A stretch of DNA of 5,320 bases, from NCBI GenBank assembly GCA_905372205.1, contig CAJPOH010000088.1:1-5320 (forward strand), written 5' to 3'. Made by a program: the position numbers and the translations under genes. Below, piece by piece: positions 1 through 5,320 of the stretch (positions within the stretch are counted from its first letter, which is position 1; each line of letters begins with the position of its first letter). The stretch comes from an uncultured Treponema sp. (GTDB taxonomy: Bacteria > Spirochaetota > Spirochaetia > Treponematales > Treponemataceae). The notes beneath the pieces are model-generated. The model had not been told where the DNA came from. It did no database searches and saw only the letters and a program-made list of their open reading frames with translations.

Positions 1-2543
1 GTTTTGATGTTGTGAAAGGATATTATATAGTAAGAACATCAAAAGATTTTGATAAGTCTAAGTTTATAAAACTAGGGGCTAGAATTTCTGGCATTATGAA
101 AGCTGATGATGGAAATATCTTTTGGCATCTTTATAAGAATGATGAATTTTTTATAAAGAAGGTGTTAAAGCTTGATGGAGTTATTTCTGCAGAATATGAT
201 TTTGCCGTTCAGCACATAAATCCACCAAAAGACCCACTTGGCAGTTTAAAGCCAAAGCCAGAAGATGATTTAGGAGATATTGGTAATCTACTTCCTAAAG
301 GATTGGAAGAAGGAAATATGGACTTAGACCCTAGAATGAAGGATGCTAACTACTCGCTACAGGTTACTCGTGCCCTTGAATCTTATAAAAAACATAAGGA
401 TGTTCAATTTAAAAAGCCTGTTTTATTAGGGTTGATTGATACTGGTTTTAACTATTGTAACGAGGACTTTTGGTTTACAAATAAGAATGGCAAAGAAGAG
501 TCTGTTTCATATTTTACTAAATCTGCTTTTTTGCTTGATGTTGGAAGTCGTGAATTTGTGTACAACCTTGCTTATCCAATTGATGAAAATGATCCCATGA
601 TTCCGTATGCAAAAGAATTTATAAAGAATTATAAACATTCAGCAAGGTTTTTTGAAATGCCATGTTCTAAAGTTGACCCTTCAACTGGCATGACTGGTTA
701 TTCTGATCCTCCTAATTCATTGATGTTTTGGAACTGGGATGATGGGGAACATGGAACGCACTGCTCGGGTATGATGGCAGCTGTTGGTAATAATGGTAAA
801 GGAGTTGCGGGTGTTTCGTGGAAAAATACAAAGATAGCTTCTTACAAGTGTTTTGGTGGTCCTAGTGGTGGAGGTTGGGAGATATACGGTGCGTTGGATG
901 ATTATGCCTCTTATATTGAGGCAGGACTTAATCATAAACTTAACGACTTTTATTCACCTCCCTATGAAACTCTTGAAAAACGTGATGGAACTCACACATC
1001 ACAAGCTGAACATCCATACACCACTGAGCAAGAAAAATTTGAACCATACATAGACCAAGGTGTATATCCTGTGAATATGTCTTTAGGAGGTCCTTTTCCC
1101 TCACAATTTGCTGCAATTGTTATTTCTCGTTGCTTGAAGCTTGGGATTTTGCCTGTTGTTGCAATGGGTAATGATGGGCAACGTCTTCCTGAATTTCCAG
1201 CAAGTTATGAAGGCGTTTTAGCTGTTGGTGCAACTGATGGACGTGATAGGAAGAAAGGTTTTAGTTGTAGTGGAGAATGGATTGATATCTGTGCACCGGG
1301 AGATGGTATTTTGAGTACTGGGATTACCCCAGGAGAGAACTATCCATGGGCTCCGCATTGGTTACCTGAAGGCTCAAGTAAGCCATGGGATCAAGCAGAA
1401 ATTGGTAAGGCGTATAAAACTATGTCAGGAACTTCTATGGCAACACCTTTCACAACAGGAGTTTTGGGTTACCTTCTTTCTTTTGAAAAAGCACGAGGAA
1501 AAAATCCTGGTTGGTTAAAAGCTATTGTCCAAAGCACAGCGGATGCTCTTGAGGGGCAGACACAAGGTCTTCACCACGAAGATTATGGTTATGGACGTGT
1601 GAATGTGCTAAAAGCAGCCGATGCAGTTGAAGCTGAGGCTACATTTACAGGAACTAAGTTTGATTATGACACAACCAAATATGTAACTGTGAAACTACGA
1701 AATAAAAGAAGTAAAGCACCTGATTCTGAAGGAAATGAACCTAAAGATGTTGACTTAGGACTTTCTGGGCATACTGTGATTATTTATGCTGATGATTCGG
1801 GTGACCCAAAAGGGTTTTCAATGACAAATAATAAAGGAGAGGCATCCTTTTTCTTCTTGCCAAAACGTTCTGCAGGGCAAGGTTATATTGCTCGTGTGAA
1901 TGTAGATGGCGATTGTTATGAAGCAAAGTTTGAAATGAAAGATGAAAAACAAGATGTTATCATTGAATATGATTCTCCTGTAATCTATATTTCTACAATA
2001 ACTCCTCATAGAGATATTTTTGATAAGTATTCACCAGATGGAGAATATGACACAGATGTTGATACTATTATTTCTATTTATGAAGATGGAAAATTTGATG
2101 TGCCTGTAGAAAGAATGGATTATTATACTTTGGACACAATGGCATTTAATGCTAAGCCGGGAAAAACATACTTTGCAGAAATAACATGTTTTGCAGATCC
2201 ATCTACTGGAAATTATAGAACAGGTATTTATGGGTTACGTATAGGATATGAGTCTTTTACATCGAATAGGATAGGAAACAATGATTTCTTAAATCCGATG
2301 ATTGATGATAAAGATAAAAGGCAACCTGATACGGGTAGGTTAGTCTATGAATTAATTCATGGCATGGATTGTTGGGAACCAAATGATGATTTTGAGGATG
2401 CCCGAGATAGAGGTGATTTTATTGATTTTTCTAAAGCAGTAGATTTAAAAAGCTATATTGTGTGTTGCTTGACTCATCAAAGTGATGGTTTGGACAGAGA
2501 TATTTTTATGTTCAAGGTACCATATTGGGAAGACGAAGAGTAG
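1..2543 (+). CDS. S8 (subtilisin-family) serine peptidase, 5' end outside window
   Basis: This is a probable exported or surface endopeptidase of the subtilase family. The frame is open to the left edge (first whole codon at 3). The GTG at 12 is not a convincing start: it has no visible ribosome binding site, no signal peptide follows it, and the prodomain-like sequence is already under way. The gene is therefore called 5'-partial, with its export signal presumably upstream. Numbering from that GTG, residues 4-66 (YIVRTSKDFDK...VISAEYDF) resemble the fervidolysin-type S8 prodomain. The catalytic domain spans about 115-540, with Asp143 in LIDTG, His247 in GEHGTHCSG, oxyanion Asn387 in AMGNDG and Ser475 in SGTSMATP. 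It is enlarged by inserts at about 150-238 and 305-350. Cys251 after HGTH recalls the proteinase K/thermitase cysteine-containing group. Residues 541-843 are probably beta-rich: an Ig/carboxypeptidase-regulatory-like stretch at 580-650, then PPC-like segments at 679-745 and 789-837. The family call is firm; substrate and exact localisation are unknown. It is separated from tdh by a terminator, so it is probably not functionally linked to it. Confidence 0.93.
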   Translation, partial: FDVVKGYYIVRTSKDFDKSKFIKLGARISGIMKADDGNIFWHLYKNDEFFIKKVLKLDGVISAEYDFAVQHINPPKDPLGSLKPKPEDDLGDIGNLLPKGLEEGNMDLDPRMKDANYSLQVTRALESYKKHKDVQFKKPVLLGLIDTGFNYCNEDFWFTNKNGKEESVSYFTKSAFLLDVGSREFVYNLAYPIDENDPMIPYAKEFIKNYKHSARFFEMPCSKVDPSTGMTGYSDPPNSLMFWNWDDGEHGTHCSGMMAAVGNNGKGVAGVSWKNTKIASYKCFGGPSGGGWEIYGALDDYASYIEAGLNHKLNDFYSPPYETLEKRDGTHTSQAEHPYTTEQEKFEPYIDQGVYPVNMSLGGPFPSQFAAIVISRCLKLGILPVVAMGNDGQRLPEFPASYEGVLAVGATDGRDRKKGFSCSGEWIDICAPGDGILSTGITPGENYPWAPHWLPEGSSKPWDQAEIGKAYKTMSGTSMATPFTTGVLGYLLSFEKARGKNPGWLKAIVQSTADALEGQTQGLHHEDYGYGRVNVLKAADAVEAEATFTGTKFDYDTTKYVTVKLRNKRSKAPDSEGNEPKDVDLGLSGHTVIIYADDSGDPKGFSMTNNKGEASFFFLPKRSAGQGYIARVNVDGDCYEAKFEMKDEKQDVIIEYDSPVIYISTITPHRDIFDKYSPDGEYDTDVDTIISIYEDGKFDVPVERMDYYTLDTMAFNAKPGKTYFAEITCFADPSTGNYRTGIYGLRIGYESFTSNRIGNNDFLNPMIDDKDKRQPDTGRLVYELIHGMDCWEPNDDFEDARDRGDFIDFSKAVDLKSYIVCCLTHQSDGLDRDIFMFKVPYWEDEE

Positions 2544-2552
2544 ATTTTTAAT
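2525..2552 (+). promoter_or_regulatory. Candidate promoter for tdh-kbl
   Basis: TTGGGA (2525-2530, 4 of 6 matches to the -35 consensus) is followed after 16 nt by TTTAAT (2547-2552, 5 of 6 matches to the -10). It overlaps the end of the peptidase gene. Initiation would fall near 2558-2560, inside the left arm of the following hairpin, so the tdh transcript would lack part of that arm and might escape the terminator. In this A+T-rich DNA such matches arise easily by chance. The main support is position: tdh needs a promoter somewhere before the terminator or in it. Confidence 0.25.
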
Positions 2553-2553
2553 A

Positions 2554-2597
2554 AGCTTCATCATACTTTTGGTTGTATGATGAGGCTCTTATTTTTT
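2554..2597 (+). terminator. Intrinsic terminator after the S8 peptidase
   Basis: A 13-bp stem pairs AGCTTCATCATAC (2554-2566) with GTATGATGAGGCT (2575-2587). It has one G-U wobble and an 8-nt loop (TTTTGGTT), and is followed by CTTATTTTTT (2588-2597). It starts 10 nt after the peptidase stop codon. The T-tract runs directly into the tdh ribosome binding site (AGGAGA, 2598-2603), so terminator and translation signal are back to back. Confidence 0.85.
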
Positions 2598-2610
2598 AGG
2601 AGATAGTGAT

Positions 2611-3567
2611 ATGGAAAGAAGAATTTTGGTTACAGGTTCTTTAGGTCAAATCGGTAGTGAGCTTATTGTGTATTTGCGAGATAAATATGGAGCTGGGAAT
2701 GTTGTTGCTTCTGACGTTGTAAAAAAAGATGTTCCAAAGGTTGTAGATGGTGGGCCTTTTGAAACATTGGATGTTCTTAACGCTCAAGGACTTTCTGATG
2801 TGTGCAAAAAACATAAAATCAATACAATAATTCATCTTGCAGCTCTTCTTTCAGCTGTTGCAGAAGATAAATTTAATCTAGCTTATGACATCAACATGAA
2901 TGGTTTACACAACGTTCTTGAAGTTTCGAGAGAAAATAATTTTTCTCTTTTTGTGCCTAGTTCAATTGCGGCTTTTGGACCTTCCACACCACAAGATAAA
3001 ACTCCACAAGATACAATTCAACGTCCTACATCACTTTATGGAGTTACAAAGGTTGCAGGAGAGCTTTTATGCGACTATTATCATAAGCGTTTTGGTCTTG
3101 ATACCAGAGGGGTGCGTTTTCCTGGTCTTATTTCTTATGAGGCTTTGCCGGGAGGAGGTACTACAGACTATGCTGTACATATTTATTATGATGCGGTTAA
3201 GAAAGGTTCTTATGAATGTTTTATCAAAGAAGGAACTTCTATGGATATGATGTATATGCCTGATGCTTTGGATGCTATTCATGGGCTTTTGGAAGCTGAT
3301 CCTTCAAAGCTAAAGCATAGGAATGCTTTTAATATTACAGCTATGAGTTTTACGCCTGAAGTGATTGCGGCTGAGATAAAAAAGCACATGCCTGACTTTA
3401 AGATGACATATAAAGTTGACCCTGTAAGGCAGGGGATTGCGGAATCTTGGCCTAATTCTCTTGATGATAGTGCTGCAAGGGCTGAGTGGGGCTGGTCTCC
3501 TAAATATGACCTTTCAAAAATGACAACTGACATGTTGGAAAAACTTAAAATAAAATTAGGTAAATAA
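2611..3567 (+). CDS. tdh: L-threonine 3-dehydrogenase, short-chain dehydrogenase type
   Basis: A cytosolic NAD-dependent enzyme that oxidises L-threonine to L-2-amino-3-oxobutanoate. The 318 residues fit the extended-SDR (UDP-galactose-epimerase-like) threonine dehydrogenases found in Flavobacterium, archaea and animals, not the longer zinc-dependent type of E. coli. Visible motifs are GSLGQIG (9-15, Rossmann glycine-rich loop), Asp35 in ASDVV (NAD ribose contact), HLAALLS (75-81), [10 protein letters not shown] (115-124, catalytic Ser region), the YGVTK catalytic pair Tyr143/Lys147, VRFPGLIS (168-175) and the family-typical [17 protein letters not shown] (180-196). The ATG at 2611 has AGGAGA (2598-2603) 7 nt upstream. 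The stop is 29 nt before kbl, whose product consumes the unstable product of this enzyme, which strongly supports the substrate. The generic alternative, a sugar-nucleotide epimerase, is unlikely given the GGGTTDY signature and the neighbour. Confidence 0.93.
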   Translation: MERRILVTGSLGQIGSELIVYLRDKYGAGNVVASDVVKKDVPKVVDGGPFETLDVLNAQGLSDVCKKHKINTIIHLAALLSAVAEDKFNLAYDINMNGLHNVLEVSRENNFSLFVPSSIAAFGPSTPQDKTPQDTIQRPTSLYGVTKVAGELLCDYYHKRFGLDTRGVRFPGLISYEALPGGGTTDYAVHIYYDAVKKGSYECFIKEGTSMDMMYMPDALDAIHGLLEADPSKLKHRNAFNITAMSFTPEVIAAEIKKHMPDFKMTYKVDPVRQGIAESWPNSLDDSAARAEWGWSPKYDLSKMTTDMLEKLKIKLGK

Positions 3568-3596
3568 TTTATTCATTTATATTATGGAGGGATTTT

Positions 3597-4784
3597 ATGT
3601 CTAGTATACATGATATGGAGTTTTTGAAGGTTAAAGTTCAAGAACTAAAAGATCAAGGCTTGTATAAGGAGTTAGTGACTCTTGATGGTCCAAATGATGC
3701 AGAATGTGTGTTGAATGGTAAGAAAGTTATCAATCTTTCTTCAAACAACTATTTGGGTTTTGCCAACCATCCACGTCTTAAAAAGGCTGCAATTGCTGCC
3801 ATAGAAAAGTATGGAGCTGGAGCTGGAGCAGTGCGTCCTATAATTGGGAACATGGCTCTTCACGATGAGCTTGAAACTCTTCTTGCTAAATTTAAAAGAG
3901 AAGAAGCTGTTCTTTCATTCCAGTCAGGTTTTAATTGCAATGCCGGTGTTATCCAAGCTGTTACAGAAAAGGGCGATTTGATTATTTCTGATCAATTAAA
4001 TCATGCTTCTATTATAGATGGTACACGTCTTTCTAAAGCAGACAAAGCTGTATTCAAACATTCTGACATGCAAGATTTGGAAAACGTTCTAAAAGAAAAG
4101 AGAGATAGCTATAAAAATGTTCTCATCATAACAGATGGAGTTTTCTCTATGGATGGAGACATTGCAAATTTGCCGGGTATTGTTGAATTGGCAGAAAAGT
4201 ATAATTGTCTAACTTATGTTGACGATGCTCATGCTAGTGGAGTCTTAGGGGAGAGTGGTCGTGGATCTGTAGACCATTTTCATCTACACGGACGCGTAGA
4301 CTTTGCTATGGGAACTCTTTCTAAGGCAATTGGTGTTGTTGGTGGTTATGTTGCAGGAAAACAAGTTACTATCGATTGGCTTAAAAATAGAGGCAGACCA
4401 TTCTTGTTTTCTACAGGACTTCCACCTGCAGCAGTTGGAGCAGCTATTGAAGCAATTAAGATGCTCATGGAATCAACTGAATATACTGATAGACTTTGGG
4501 ACAATGCAAAACATTTTAAGGAAGGACTTGGTAAGTTAGGATTTAATACAGGCAACAGTGAAACACCTATCACTCCAATTATTGTAGGAGAAGAAGCAAA
4601 GACTCTTGAGTTCTCCAAGAAATTGTTTAGTAATGGTGTATTTTCTGGTCCTATTGTCTTCCCAACTGTACCAAAAGGAACAGGAAGAGTGCGTTGTATG
4701 GTTACTGCAGGGCATACAAAAGCACAACTTGACGAAGCAGTTAAGATTTGTGAAAAAGTTGGCAAAGAAATGGGAATTATCTAG
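3597..4784 (+). CDS. kbl: Glycine C-acetyltransferase (2-amino-3-ketobutyrate CoA ligase)
   Basis: A PLP-dependent alpha-oxoamine synthase of fold type I. In threonine breakdown it cleaves 2-amino-3-oxobutanoate with CoA to glycine and acetyl-CoA. At 395 residues it is close to E. coli Kbl. Visible features are [14 protein letters not shown] (46-59), [13 protein letters not shown] (73-85), [12 protein letters not shown] (107-118), [18 protein letters not shown] (131-148, with His136 expected to stack on PLP), [17 protein letters not shown] (179-195), [17 protein letters not shown] (208-224, with Asp209 and His212 contacting PLP) and the PLP-lysine loop GTLSKA with Lys243. The ATG at 3597 has a strong GGAGGG (3586-3591) 5 nt upstream. 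Relatives such as 8-amino-7-oxononanoate synthase (BioF) and serine palmitoyltransferase share these motifs. Assignment to Kbl rests on the tdh gene 29 nt upstream and the absence of biotin genes. It is the last gene of the operon, with a terminator 25 nt downstream. Confidence 0.93.
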   Translation: MSSIHDMEFLKVKVQELKDQGLYKELVTLDGPNDAECVLNGKKVINLSSNNYLGFANHPRLKKAAIAAIEKYGAGAGAVRPIIGNMALHDELETLLAKFKREEAVLSFQSGFNCNAGVIQAVTEKGDLIISDQLNHASIIDGTRLSKADKAVFKHSDMQDLENVLKEKRDSYKNVLIITDGVFSMDGDIANLPGIVELAEKYNCLTYVDDAHASGVLGESGRGSVDHFHLHGRVDFAMGTLSKAIGVVGGYVAGKQVTIDWLKNRGRPFLFSTGLPPAAVGAAIEAIKMLMESTEYTDRLWDNAKHFKEGLGKLGFNTGNSETPITPIIVGEEAKTLEFSKKLFSNGVFSGPIVFPTVPKGTGRVRCMVTAGHTKAQLDEAVKICEKVGKEMGII

Positions 4785-4809
4785 GTAGATTTTGCATAAA
4801 GTTTTAAAT

Positions 4810-4857
4810 AGCTCAGATTTTTCTATATGTCAGTAGAAAAACCTGAGCTGTTTTTTT
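4810..4857 (+). terminator. Intrinsic terminator of the tdh-kbl operon
   Basis: AGCTCAG (4810-4816) pairs with CTGAGCT (4843-4849). After one A/C mismatch, TTTTTCTA (4818-4825) pairs with TAGAAAAA (4834-4841), leaving an 8-nt loop. Seven consecutive T residues follow (4851-4857). Its position shortly after the kbl stop and the classic form make this a confident rho-independent terminator. No T-tract is seen on the opposite strand, so it appears to work one way. Confidence 0.92.
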
Positions 4858-4883
4858 ATAAAATATTTATGGAGTCACTGTTA

Positions 4884-4926
4884 AGGAGGCACTTATTAAT
4901 TCGAAGCGAATTAATGAGTGCCTCCT
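4884..4926. repeat. Near-perfect 20-bp inverted repeat (hairpin)
   Basis: AGGAGGCACTTATTAATTCG (4884-4903) is followed by a 3-nt spacer (AAG) and then its reverse complement at 4907-4926, with a single G-T wobble. No T-tract follows on either strand, so it does not look like an intrinsic terminator despite lying 26 nt past one. The length and near-perfection are well beyond chance. It could be an extragenic palindrome, a remnant of a small inserted element, or an mRNA-stabilising structure in read-through transcripts. Confidence 0.8.
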
Positions 4927-4946
4927 ATAAATCCTCAACATCATCA

Positions 4947-4979
4947 CATAAGTTGCCATCCAGCCGTAACTTATGGCAA
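4947..4979. repeat. Two interleaved inverted repeats
   Basis: CATAAGTT (4947-4954) is complementary to AACTTATG (4968-4975). Overlapping it, TTGCCAT (4953-4959) is complementary to ATGGCAA (4973-4979). The arms are in the order a-b-a'-b', so the two stems either exclude each other or, trimmed at the overlaps, could form an H-type pseudoknot in RNA. No associated gene or known family is recognised. Confidence 0.6.
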
Positions 4980-5046
4980 TTTGAGCAAAGGATGAGTTAC
5001 TGCCAGCATAGCTACTAGGCTAACGCATGAATTAAATGCTAGCTTT

Positions 5047-5115
5047 GACACGTTGCGATAGCGAATGCTATCGCATTAAAACAAATTTCTTCTCGTCGCC
5101 GACCCTTTAGGGTCG
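5047..5115. repeat. Tandem unit 1: invariant hairpin plus variable hairpin
   Basis: The first of two adjacent 69-bp-period units. The conserved 54 bases (5047-5100) match 5116-5169 at 50 of 54 positions. Inside is hairpin H1: TGCGATAGC (5054-5062), loop GAAT, GCTATCGCA (5067-5075). An A+T-rich linker and CGTCG follow. Then comes hairpin H2: CCGACCC (5099-5105), loop TTTA, GGGTCGG (5110-5116), whose last G is also the first base of unit 2. No coding potential is seen. Confidence 0.85.
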
Positions 5116-5185
5116 GACACGTTGCGATAGCGAATGCTATCGCATTAAAATAAATTTCCTTACGTCGCCACTCCGTGAGGAGTGG
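5116..5185. repeat. Tandem unit 2: same plan, H2 sequence changed
   Basis: The second unit. Its H1 is identical: TGCGATAGC (5123-5131), loop GAAT, GCTATCGCA (5136-5144). The linker differs at four positions. H2 is CCACTCC (5168-5174), loop GTGA, GGAGTGG (5179-5185). H2 keeps the 7-bp stem and 4-nt loop of unit 1, but three of the seven base pairs are changed on both sides. This indicates that the pairing, not the sequence, is retained. Confidence 0.85.
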
Positions 5186-5187
5186 TT

Positions 5188-5229
5188 GCTACGCTAGAAG
5201 TACGTCTAGTAGCTATCATTGGTGGTAGC
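5188..5229. repeat. Two overlapping, mutually exclusive hairpins
   Basis: Hairpin A pairs GCTAC (5188-5192) with GTAGC (5209-5213) and TAGA (5195-5198) with TCTA (5205-5208), with a 2-nt bulge and a 6-nt loop. Hairpin B pairs GCTATCA (5212-5218) with TGGTAGC (5223-5229) around TTGG, with one wobble. They share bases 5212-5213. The GTTGC preceding hairpin A echoes the GTTGC that begins H1 in the tandem units, so this may be a degenerate third unit. Confidence 0.45.
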
Positions 5230-5279
5230 CTAGCTTTAATAAGTGGTTTCTTGTATCTTGTAGTAGCTAAGAAAAAAAC

Positions 5280-5308
5280 TTGACAAATAAAAAGTATAGG
5301 TTTAAAAT
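5280..5308 (+). promoter_or_regulatory. Sigma-70-type promoter for a gene beyond the right edge
   Basis: A perfect -35 TTGACA (5280-5285), a 17-nt spacer and TAAAAT (5303-5308, 5 of 6 matches to TATAAT). A 7-A tract (5272-5278) just upstream could act as an UP-like element. Transcription would start near 5314-5316, with the transcribed gene outside the window. Strength and spacing suit a highly expressed gene, possibly a stable RNA, but the window does not show which. Confidence 0.7.
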
Positions 5309-5320
5309 GCTTATATGAGC

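Larger units (their letters stand above)
4858..5279. other. Gene-free, structure-rich intergenic region
   Basis: About 420 bases between the kbl terminator and the right-edge promoter. No open frame here has a ribosome binding site or recognisable product. The stretch is locally richer in G+C than its flanks and is crowded with inverted repeats, listed separately: a long hairpin, interleaved inverted repeats, two tandem hairpin-pair units and two overlapping hairpins. The words TAGC, GCTA and CTAG recur throughout 5006-5270. No tRNA, rRNA, CRISPR spacing pattern or integron attC core was recognised. Confidence 0.7.

Noticed and set aside
12..14. GTG at 12 as the true start of the peptidase
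   Set aside because: The frame is open to the window edge, no ribosome binding site can be seen, no signal peptide follows, and the prodomain is already in progress.
4346..4765. 139-codon open frame on the - strand
   Set aside because: It lies wholly antisense within kbl, whose PLP motifs and ribosome binding site are unambiguous, so it is a shadow of the coding frame.
3597..4784. 8-amino-7-oxononanoate synthase (bioF) as the identity of the PLP enzyme
   Set aside because: Family motifs are shared, but the gene directly follows a threonine dehydrogenase in a two-gene operon and no biotin genes are present, so Kbl is favoured.
4827..5018. 63-codon open frame after kbl on the + strand
   Set aside because: It starts inside the terminator hairpin, has no ribosome binding site, runs through the long palindrome and matches nothing recognisable. 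It is a chance frame.
5047..5185. CRISPR array
   Set aside because: There are only two copies, head to tail, with no spacer of typical length between invariant repeats. The variable part is itself a hairpin, unlike a spacer.
4947..5237. Integron attC site or cassette array, considered because treponemes can carry integrons
   Set aside because: No paired GTTRRRY / RYYYAAC core sites with the expected spacing could be found around the hairpins, and no gene cassette lies between them.
5188..5260. tRNA or other known stable RNA
   Set aside because: The overlapping hairpins do not form a cloverleaf, no T-loop or anticodon arm pattern is visible, and no promoter or terminator frames the stretch.

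Overview
The window reads as part of an AT-rich bacterial chromosome. The best guess is a host-associated or anaerobic spirochaete of the Treponema group. This rests on recalled resemblance, not a database search: the first protein looks like the dentilisin-type / treponemal S8 subtilases, and the genes share an A+T-rich style with strong AGGAG/GGAGG ribosome binding sites. The genus should be treated as an inference.

Layout, all genes on the + strand. (1) Positions 1-2543 hold a large subtilisin-family (S8) serine peptidase whose 5' end lies beyond the left edge. It has a prodomain-like N-terminus, a complete Asp/His/Ser catalytic domain with long insertions, and a beta-rich C-terminal region with PPC-like segments. 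A hairpin-plus-T-tract terminator follows at 2554-2597. (2) Positions 2611-3567 and 3597-4784 form a two-gene operon: a short-chain-dehydrogenase-type L-threonine 3-dehydrogenase (tdh) and glycine C-acetyltransferase / 2-amino-3-ketobutyrate CoA ligase (kbl). Together they convert L-threonine to glycine plus acetyl-CoA with NADH production. The intermediate 2-amino-3-oxobutanoate is unstable, which fits tight coupling of the two genes. A clear intrinsic terminator at 4810-4857 closes the operon.

(3) The last ~460 bases (4858-5320) contain no convincing gene but are dense in secondary structure. In order they hold: a near-perfect 20-bp-stem hairpin; a pair of interleaved inverted repeats with pseudoknot-like topology; two tandem ~69-bp units, each made of an invariant hairpin plus a second hairpin that differs in sequence but keeps its 7-bp stem; then two overlapping, mutually exclusive hairpins. 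The window closes with a good sigma-70-type promoter (TTGACA-N17-TAAAAT) firing rightwards into a gene outside the window.

The coding part is conventional. The most unusual part is the repeat cluster between kbl and the right-edge promoter, especially the two units whose second hairpin shows compensatory changes. It could be a non-autonomous mobile or extragenic palindromic element, or a structured RNA/DNA site. Nothing here proves a new functional system.
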